Source: Magnetospirillum sp. SS-4
GTDB taxonomy: Bacteria; Pseudomonadota; Alphaproteobacteria; Rhodospirillales; Magnetospirillaceae
Length of the DNA: 64,000 bases
Assembly: GCF_902729425.1 (NCBI RefSeq)
Contig: NZ_CACVCH010000035.1
Span: 1-64,000 of the forward strand
Direction of reading: 5' to 3'
A program made the position numbers and the translations under genes. Under the pieces are notes generated by a model. The model worked only from the letters and a program-made list of their open reading frames with translations, was not told the DNA's origin and did no database searches. Positions 58,170 through 64,000 of the stretch are shown here, one piece after another; position 1 is the first letter of the stretch; every line of letters begins with the position of its first letter.

Positions 58170-58672
58170 CCGCGAGTCTCCATGGCGACGTCGGTGCTGC
58201 CGGTGGGCTCGCAGCGGCTGGTCGAACCGCGCACCACCACCATCCCCTTCATGCGGACGAAATCGACCGCGCCGTCCCGCTGACCGGCGATGGCGCCGAA
58301 ACCGTGCGCCATGGGAGATCGCTGGTTGGCGAGATAGTACGCCTTCAGGCCGTCCAGCCACTGGCCCTTGGCGATCTCCAGCCCCCCCACCCAGAACTCG
58401 GTGGCGGGATCGTCGGCCCAGTCCTGCTTGACCAGGAACAGCACCGCGTCGCCCAGATCGTCGAACTTGTAGACCTTGCGGTCCTTGCCGCCGCGCAACT
58501 GTGCCGCGAAGCGGTGATCGTCGATCACCATGCCGCAGTAATCGCAGGTGTCGCGCCCCCACTTGATCTCCACCGGGCCGGTGGTCTGCTGCGAACACCC
58601 CGACACCGCCAGCGCCATGCCGGAAATCAGGCCAAGGAAGTGGCGGCGGGGCATGCGATGATGATCACACAT
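58166..58672 (-). CDS. nosL: NosL, copper-binding lipoprotein
   Basis: The 168-residue precursor has a lipoprotein signal (FLGLISGMALAVSGCSQQ; lipidated Cys) and the NosL motif DTCDYCGMVIDDHRFAAQL, whose Cys and Met residues bind Cu(I) for delivery to NosZ. The ATG at 58672 has AGGAGGGT upstream. It lies eleven bases after nosF and overlaps nosY by 4 bp. Order F-L-Y, with L before Y, differs from the usual F-Y-L. Confidence 0.95.
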   Translation of the reverse strand: MCDHHRMPRRHFLGLISGMALAVSGCSQQTTGPVEIKWGRDTCDYCGMVIDDHRFAAQLRGGKDRKVYKFDDLGDAVLFLVKQDWADDPATEFWVGGLEIAKGQWLDGLKAYYLANQRSPMAHGFGAIAGQRDGAVDFVRMKGMVVVRGSTSRCEPTGSTDVAMETRG

Positions 58673-58683
58673 GGCGGACCCTC

Positions 58684-59529
58684 CTATTTCATCTCGATGC
58701 CGGCGATCAGGCCGGCATAGCGGGCCAGGACGCCCAGGAACCGCAAGCGGTCGGGGCCGTTGACCGCCCCCGTCCAGCTGACGCCGCCGTCGCCGGAAAC
58801 GAAATTCCACTCGCCCATGGCCCGGGCGAAAGCGGCCTCGGCCCGGGTCAGGCGGATAACGCAATCCAGCCGCGCCGTCATCTCGACGTCGTCGGCCACC
58901 CGGTCGTCCAGGGCGACCTTGCCCTGATCCATCTCGACCACGCGATTGACCAGCGCCGCCACCTCGTCGAGACGGTGGCTGGTGATCAGCATGATGGCGT
59001 TGTCCTTGCGGTCATGCAGCTGGTGGAAAAAGATGTGGCGCGCCTCGGGGTCCAGGTTGGCGGCCGGCTCGTCCATGATCAGGATGTCGGCATCGCGGCC
59101 CAGCGCGATGCCGATCAGCATCTTCTGCTTCATGCCGCCCGACAGCTTGACGAAGGGCAGGCGGCGGACCTGATCCCAGTCCAGCCCCAGCTGGCGCACC
59201 ATGGCGACGATGCGATCAGGGTCCGAATCGCAGACCGAGGCGGCGAAGTTGACCAGTTCGCCCACCGGCATCTTCAGCGGCGGCGGAATCTGCGGCACGA
59301 AACCGACCCGGGCCAGCACCGCCTTGCGGTTGGCCTTGGGGTCGAGACCGCCCACCGTCACCTCGCCGTCGTGCAGATACTCGCCCAGCAGACAGCGGAT
59401 CAGGGTGGTCTTGCCGGCGCCGTTGGAGCCGACCAGGGCCACCCTCTCGCCGGTATCGATGGTCAGATTGACGGAGTCGAGGACCGTGTGACGCTTGAAG
59501 GTCTTGGAGACGTTCTTGAATGTGATCAT
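58684..59529 (-). CDS. nosF: NosF, ABC transporter ATPase
   Basis: The 281-residue ATPase has Walker A GSNGAGKTTLIRC (about 34-46), signature LSGGMKQKMLIG and Walker B ILIMDEPAANLD. It energises the NosDFY complex. The C-terminal 60 residues (VIRLTRAEAAFARAMG onward) extend beyond the minimal ABC domain, as is usual for NosF. The gene is 13 bases downstream of nosH. Confidence 0.95.
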   Translation of the reverse strand: MITFKNVSKTFKRHTVLDSVNLTIDTGERVALVGSNGAGKTTLIRCLLGEYLHDGEVTVGGLDPKANRKAVLARVGFVPQIPPPLKMPVGELVNFAASVCDSDPDRIVAMVRQLGLDWDQVRRLPFVKLSGGMKQKMLIGIALGRDADILIMDEPAANLDPEARHIFFHQLHDRKDNAIMLITSHRLDEVAALVNRVVEMDQGKVALDDRVADDVEMTARLDCVIRLTRAEAAFARAMGEWNFVSGDGGVSWTGAVNGPDRLRFLGVLARYAGLIAGIEMK

Positions 59530-59542
59530 GCGGCAATGGTCT

Positions 59543-60505
59543 CTACAGCAGCTTGTTCAGGCCCTTGACCTCGAACCGGAGCGACCCGGTCGGGCAGGCG
59601 TCGATGCATAATCCGCACCGGGTGCAATCGGCGCCGATGGCCACATCCACGTCCGGGGCATAGGTTTTCTTGGTGACCTCCAGCACATGCGGCACCAAGC
59701 ATACCTTGCGGCAATCGCCTTCGTGCAGGCAATTTTCCAGGTTGTACTTGACCCGCATCGGTGAGACCGCGCCGACCAGCCCATAGGTCAGGCCGATCGG
59801 ACAAATATAGCGGCACCACATGCGGCGGATGAACACCACCTCGTAGACCAGCAGGCCCAACACCCACACCATCGCGAGGCCCGGCCCGTAGATCAGGGCC
59901 CGCGACACGATGCCGGTCGGCGAGATGGATTCGTAGACGGTATAGCCGCTGACCACCGCCAGCAGGCCGAAGATGACGTACAGCACGCTGCGGGTGCCGC
60001 GATGCAGAGGATAATCGACCACCATGCGGCGCGCCGCCAGCATCAGATGGATCTTCTCGGCGATCTCGGCCAGCAGGTGATAGGGACAGGCCCATGAACA
60101 GAAGGTCCGGCCGCCGAACAGCCACCACAGGAAGAACACGGTCCCGGTCCCGATCACCAGATTGATCAGGATGACCTTGTAGGCCAGCATCACCTGGATG
60201 GCCGAATAGAGGTCGGCCATGTGAAAGCCGATCACCCTGGACGCGGTCAGCGAGCCTTCCACCAGTTGCACGTCGAACTGGAACGACAGCACGAACACCA
60301 TGTTGAGGAAGATCAGGGTGGCCCAGCGGATGTTGCGCCACTTGTTGGAATGCGTCCCGGCATGGGCGGCCCTGATCTGGCGGGCGCGTTCCGGTCCCTT
60401 GACCTGACGCTTGGCCTCGTGCATGGCCTCGGCCGCCGGGGTATAGGAGGCCGGCCGCTCGGGGGCGGCGCCCAGCATGGTCTTGAGGGAGGCAAGCAGG
60501 CCCAT
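59543..60505 (-). CDS. nosH: NosH, NapH-like membrane ferredoxin
   Basis: The 320-residue protein has four to five membrane helices, two CxxxCP motifs (FCSWACPYHLLAEIAEK and CRYICPIGLTYG), and a C-terminal ferredoxin pair, one motif incomplete (ENCLHEGDCRKVC) and one complete (CTRCGLCIDACP). As in NapH it should take electrons from menaquinol. The ATG at 60505 overlaps the nosG stop (TGATG). NosG/NosH pairs mark the clade II type of nos cluster. Confidence 0.9.
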   Translation of the reverse strand: MGLLASLKTMLGAAPERPASYTPAAEAMHEAKRQVKGPERARQIRAAHAGTHSNKWRNIRWATLIFLNMVFVLSFQFDVQLVEGSLTASRVIGFHMADLYSAIQVMLAYKVILINLVIGTGTVFFLWWLFGGRTFCSWACPYHLLAEIAEKIHLMLAARRMVVDYPLHRGTRSVLYVIFGLLAVVSGYTVYESISPTGIVSRALIYGPGLAMVWVLGLLVYEVVFIRRMWCRYICPIGLTYGLVGAVSPMRVKYNLENCLHEGDCRKVCLVPHVLEVTKKTYAPDVDVAIGADCTRCGLCIDACPTGSLRFEVKGLNKLL

Positions 60506-61263
60506 CACACGTCTCCCCACTTGCGGCGGATGTCGATGACGATGGCGGCCGGCTCGGTCGGACAGATCATCTCGCACATGCCGCAGCCGACGCAGGCCTG
60601 ATGCACCACCGGGGTCCGGCGCTTGTCGGCGGGATCGCCGGACATCGGTTCCAGCGAGATGGCATCGGCGATCGGGCATTCGCGGACGCACAGGTCGCAC
60701 AACTCCAGGTCGTAGTTATAATCGGCCAGCTTGACCGGTTTCCAGCGGTCGATCTCCATGTAGCGGTGGACGCCGGTGAACGGAGCCGGCCGCGCCGGCC
60801 CCTTGAAGCCCTCGCCCTTGCGGGCCAGACAGGCGTTGGGACGGTCCAGCCGGGCGAGGCCCATGTGGACCTCCTCCTTCTTGCTGATGGAATGCGACAG
60901 CGCCCCGGTGGGACAGGCCAGCACGCATTGCACCGCGTCGCAGGAGAAGTCGCAGGCCTGCTCGCGGGCGGGAATGTAGGGGACGCCGACGCCAAAGCCC
61001 TCGTCCAGGTCGCCCAGATAGATGGCCCGGACCGGACAGACCTGGACGCACTGGCCGCATTTGATGCAGGCGGCGAGGAAATCGTTCTCGTCGATGGCGC
61101 CCGGCGGCCGGAGCCTGGGCGTCCACTTGCGCGTCACCGGGAAGAACCCGAACAGCGACGCGCCGACGATCGCCGTTCCCATGGTGATGGAACGCATCGC
61201 CTGCCGCCGGGTCTTGGGATTGGCGAGCGGCGGGCGCTTGGCCGGCGGGGCTTCATCCGTCAT
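60505..61263 (-). CDS. nosG: NosG, NapG-like periplasmic ferredoxin
   Basis: The 252 residues carry a twin-arginine-like leader (KTRRQAMRSITMGTAIVGAS) and four [4Fe-4S] sites: CIKCGQCVQVCP, the CxxxxCVLACP pair, CDLCVRECP and CVGCGMCEMICP. It should carry electrons between NosH and periplasmic cytochromes. Its ATG overlaps the nosD stop by ATGA. Confidence 0.9.
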   Translation of the reverse strand: MTDEAPPAKRPPLANPKTRRQAMRSITMGTAIVGASLFGFFPVTRKWTPRLRPPGAIDENDFLAACIKCGQCVQVCPVRAIYLGDLDEGFGVGVPYIPAREQACDFSCDAVQCVLACPTGALSHSISKKEEVHMGLARLDRPNACLARKGEGFKGPARPAPFTGVHRYMEIDRWKPVKLADYNYDLELCDLCVRECPIADAISLEPMSGDPADKRRTPVVHQACVGCGMCEMICPTEPAAIVIDIRRKWGDV

Positions 61264-62585
61264 GATTTCGGCTCCAGTGTGGACCCCGCCTTGAACGACT
61301 TGTCGTTGCCGAGGCGGGGACGCTTGTCCTCCAGCAGCAGGGTCGGCTCGCTGAACGGCGCCAGACGGTCGAGGAAATCAAGCACCTCCAGCAGCGGCGC
61401 CCCCTTGAAGAAGCGCGTGTTCGGAACATCCATCCACACCTGTCCGGCATAGCCGTAAACCCGGTGCGGGGTATCGCCGATACCGTCGCCGGCCCGGTCG
61501 AATCCCTGGTAGTCATCCCAGCGATTGCCGTCCCAGGTGTTGCGCATGGCGCTGCCGCCGCCATAGACCGCCACCTCGGTGATGTTGCCGGTGAACAGGT
61601 TGCCGGTGAAAATGCTGTCCTTCCAGTCGTTGACGAACGACACGCCGACATTGTTGTAGGCGATGCGGTTGCCGCGGATATGGTTCTTTGTGCCGGGCTC
61701 GTAGGGCGAGACGTCCATGGCGATGCCCGACGCGCAATACATCAGATCGTTGTTCTCGACCACAACGTCGCTGCTTTCCTTCAATGACAGGCAGACGCCG
61801 ACGGTGCCGGTCGAGCGGACGATGTAATTGTTCCGGATGACGTCGCCGTGGTCGTACATCAGCGAGATGCCGGTCATGTTGTCGTAGAACAGGTTGCCCT
61901 CGGCGAGGTTCTCGCTCGACTTCATGACGTGCAGGCCATAGCGGCCGCCACGCTCGACGTTGCGGAGGAACTTGTTGCCGCTGGCGTACCAGAACACCAC
62001 GTCGCGGCCGTTGTTGAACTCGTTGTCGCTGATCTCGTTGTCGTTGGAATACCAGACCTTGATGCCGTCGCCGCGACGCGGCATCTCCAGGTCCTGGCCG
62101 AAATAGCGGTTGCGGCGGATGATGTTGCGGTCCGACTTCTCCAGCGAGAACCCGAACAGGGTGTTCTCGATCAGATTGTCCTCGATGACGTTGGCGTGGC
62201 CGCGCACCTGGATGCCGGCATCCTGTTCGGGATGCTCGTCGCCGCTGTTGACGATGCGAAGATTGCGAACGGTGGCACCGTCGGTCATCACCCACAGCAC
62301 CGAGCCCGTGCCGTCGCCGTCCAGGGTCACCTTGCCCTGGCCATCGAGGATGATGGGCTTGGTGACCCGCAGCGGCCCGCGATAGCGGCCGGGCGGCGGC
62401 ACGATCACCTGGCCGGGCTGGCCCATGTCGATCAGCGCCTGGAGCAGCGCCGGGCTAAGCAGCGGCTCCTCGGCGACAGAGGCCGGAGCGGCGGCCCGCA
62501 CCGCGACCGCCAGCCCCCCCGCCACGGCCAGGACGGCCATGGCGGCCAGTATCGATTTAGACAAACTCTTGATCAGAATTCGCAT
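61260..62585 (-). CDS. nosD: NosD, periplasmic beta-helix copper maturation protein
   Basis: The 441-residue precursor has a signal peptide (MRILIKSLSKSILAAMAVLA; cleavage near VRAAA) and then pectate-lyase-like beta-helix repeats: GIQVRGHANVIEDNLIENT, NIIRRNRYFG, GVSFVNDWKDSIF. It is required for copper insertion into NosZ with NosFY. The ATG at 62585 is chosen; GTG 62597 would add four residues. Confidence 0.95.
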   Translation of the reverse strand: MRILIKSLSKSILAAMAVLAVAGGLAVAVRAAAPASVAEEPLLSPALLQALIDMGQPGQVIVPPPGRYRGPLRVTKPIILDGQGKVTLDGDGTGSVLWVMTDGATVRNLRIVNSGDEHPEQDAGIQVRGHANVIEDNLIENTLFGFSLEKSDRNIIRRNRYFGQDLEMPRRGDGIKVWYSNDNEISDNEFNNGRDVVFWYASGNKFLRNVERGGRYGLHVMKSSENLAEGNLFYDNMTGISLMYDHGDVIRNNYIVRSTGTVGVCLSLKESSDVVVENNDLMYCASGIAMDVSPYEPGTKNHIRGNRIAYNNVGVSFVNDWKDSIFTGNLFTGNITEVAVYGGGSAMRNTWDGNRWDDYQGFDRAGDGIGDTPHRVYGYAGQVWMDVPNTRFFKGAPLLEVLDFLDRLAPFSEPTLLLEDKRPRLGNDKSFKAGSTLEPKS

Positions 62586-62622
62586 GGAACCGCCCACCGC
62601 CTTGTACCGGGCATCCGGAAAA

Positions 62623-63285
62623 CTAGTCCTTCAGGGCCTTGCGCTGCAACAGCAGGGCCAGGATCAGGCACAGCGACGCGGCGCACAACAGGCCAAAGCC
62701 GTAATGGGGGTAGGAATAGGTGAAGAACTGGGCGACCTTGCCGTCGCCGAACACGGTCGGCATGAACGGCTTGACCGAGAACGCCGCCCAGGGATGCAGG
62801 TTATGGCCGAAATACCACAGCCATGCCGAGTAATCGATGACGAAGGCCGCCGGAATGACGATTCCCGACATCGGCAGGCCCCACCAGAACGGTCCGGCAT
62901 AGAACAGGAAGGCGGCCAGCATGACCCCGACCAGGCCGAACAGGTACGGGGCGGCCATGATCTCCAGCTGGGCGCCTTTCTCGATGGGCTCCATGCCGAT
63001 GTAATGATTGATGATGTTCATTTCCTCGACACAGTCCAGCCCGCCCTCCTCGTCACCCCAGGCGGCGGAGTGGCCGGGCTTCGGCGCGGCCTGCGAGGTA
63101 CAGCCGTTGAACACGCCGTTGACGTGGAAATGGATACGGATGCCGTCGGGGAAGGTCTCGGCGGGATAGTTGGGGGCCTTCAGCGACACCCACCAGATCG
63201 GCGAGAAATAGGCTCCGCCGATCAGCAGCGCGGCGACCACGGTGAGGATTCGCACGATCGCGGGCTTGCTTGTGGTTCTGGTCAT
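62623..63285 (-). CDS. nos-cluster multi-spanning membrane protein
   Basis: The 220-residue protein has an N-terminal hydrophobic helix (VRILTVVAALLIGGAYFSPI), a periplasmic loop containing ETFPDGIRIHFHVNG, two Cys and NIINHYIGMEPIEKG, and four further helices. The His-rich loop HYIGM motif seems typical of proteins encoded near clade II nosZ, possibly the NosB-like protein, but I am not certain of the name. The ATG at 63285 has GAGGT five bases upstream. It lies between a diheme cytochrome and nosD. Confidence 0.7.
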   Translation of the reverse strand: MTRTTSKPAIVRILTVVAALLIGGAYFSPIWWVSLKAPNYPAETFPDGIRIHFHVNGVFNGCTSQAAPKPGHSAAWGDEEGGLDCVEEMNIINHYIGMEPIEKGAQLEIMAAPYLFGLVGVMLAAFLFYAGPFWWGLPMSGIVIPAAFVIDYSAWLWYFGHNLHPWAAFSVKPFMPTVFGDGKVAQFFTYSYPHYGFGLLCAASLCLILALLLQRKALKD

Positions 63286-63370
63286 GGAAACCTCGATGGA
63301 CATTCGGGAGGAGGCGGCGACCCGGCCATCGGCCGGATCGCGCCCAGTGTCCACGTTATATCAGGAAACG

Positions 63371-64000
63371 CTACTGGAAGTCAGGATTCTTCCAGCCCTT
63401 CGGCGCGGTCAGGTTGGCCGGCGGCTTCAGGCGCGAGGTATAATCCAGCACCGCCTTGGTGTCCCGGTCGGTGAAGGCCTGAATCTGCTTCATCATGTCG
63501 GGATTGGCGTTGCGGCGCTTGCCTTCCTTGATCCACTGGTACTGACGCACCAGGTAGTTGTAGTGCTGCCCCTGGATACGGGGATAGAACTTGTCGTTGT
63601 CGCCGGCGCCATCGACGCCGTGGCAGCGGGTGCAGTTCTCTTCGTACAGCTTCTTGCCGTGGGCCAGATCCTTGCCGTCGCCCACGCCGGGCTCGGGGTT
63701 CATGGGCAGCTTGGCCATGTAGGCGGCGACGTCGGCGATGGCCTGCGGCCCGCCGATCTGCGACGGCAGCGCGAACGGATACATGGTGGGATTGTCGCGG
63801 TTCAGGGCGCGGATGTCGGCCAGCTGCTTGATGGTGACCTTGGCGTGCTGCCCGGCCAGCTGCGGGAAGGTGCCGTCGGTCAGGCCCCAGCCTTCGGGCT
63901 GATGGCAGGCCGAGCACACCTCGTAGACCTCGCGGCCGTTGTTCAGGTCGGGCTTCAGGGTCAGGGCCGCGTCCTCCTCACCGCCGCCGGCGTGCCAGAC
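63371..64000 (-). CDS. diheme cytochrome c, partial (window end)
   Basis: The frame stays open through the edge of the window and so the N-terminus is missing. The visible 209 residues hold two heme c motifs, CSACH and CTRCH, with distal Met candidates in NPTMYPFALPSQ and NPDMMKQI, a c4-like arrangement. It should deliver electrons to NosZ in the periplasm. It is 85 bases upstream of the membrane protein on the same strand; nosZ is probably further upstream, outside the window. Confidence 0.88.
   Translation of the reverse strand, partial: VWHAGGGEEDAALTLKPDLNNGREVYEVCSACHQPEGWGLTDGTFPQLAGQHAKVTIKQLADIRALNRDNPTMYPFALPSQIGGPQAIADVAAYMAKLPMNPEPGVGDGKDLAHGKKLYEENCTRCHGVDGAGDNDKFYPRIQGQHYNYLVRQYQWIKEGKRRNANPDMMKQIQAFTDRDTKAVLDYTSRLKPPANLTAPKGWKNPDFQ

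Overview
The window looks like chromosome of a GC-rich alphaproteobacterium, most likely a Magnetospirillum-type member of the Rhodospirillales. The signs are an Irr-type Fur homologue, DivK, dense chemotaxis and two-component signalling, cytochrome c', a monomeric isocitrate dehydrogenase and a nos cluster with NapG/NapH-like proteins. This is inferred from gene content only; no rRNA, tRNA, CRISPR array or intact insertion sequence was seen.

Layout. 1-900: a less gene-like stretch with a small ORF, a chimeric gene remnant and a 41-codon ORF bracketed by a 13-bp inverted repeat. 1055-4202: thrS, infC (apparently starting at AUA) and a gamma-glutamylcyclotransferase-like gene. 4228-12069, minus strand: a compact signalling block. 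In transcription order it holds a FecR-like protein, an OmpR-type regulator, a receiver-histidine kinase hybrid, SiaB, SiaC, a histidine kinase, a receiver-PAS-GGDEF protein and two overlapping Crp/Fnr regulators. 12278-17915: divK, an exported ankyrin protein, DUF1178 and DUF2076 genes, and groESL under a CIRCE operator. 18048-20661: a broken TPR/sulfotransferase gene and a methyltransferase. 20803-23932: the Pat-type acetyltransferase and irr. 24040-26763: a partner-switching set (receiver-PP2C phosphatase, HATPase, STAS) plus a PilZ-like protein. 26930-28945: flgE behind a sigma-54 site.

28987-35920: a B12-binding radical SAM protein, an aminotransferase, cytochrome c' and two unrelated NADP isocitrate dehydrogenases in tandem, separated by a perfect 18-bp terminator stem. 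35945-41413: enoyl-CoA hydratase, pyrE, SemiSWEET, and the YfgM-BamB-Der set. 41450-54823: an MCP-PilZ receptor, a GH17-GT2 glucan synthase-like protein, a transaldolase-like aldolase, a Sel1 protein, a DUF192 protein, asparaginase overlapping gatA, a second MCP and an AcuI-like reductase.

54789-64000, minus strand: one long nitrous-oxide respiration operon. It runs diheme cytochrome c (cut by the window end), membrane protein, nosD, nosG, nosH, nosF, nosL, nosY, then a UbiE/MenG methyltransferase, MenA and a bile-acid-symporter-like carrier. Nearly every junction in the second half is a 1-4 bp start/stop overlap, so quinone biosynthesis appears translationally coupled to N2O reduction genes.

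The strongest candidates for something under-described are the SiaB/SiaC locus with three extra phosphorelay proteins and the nos-men operon.
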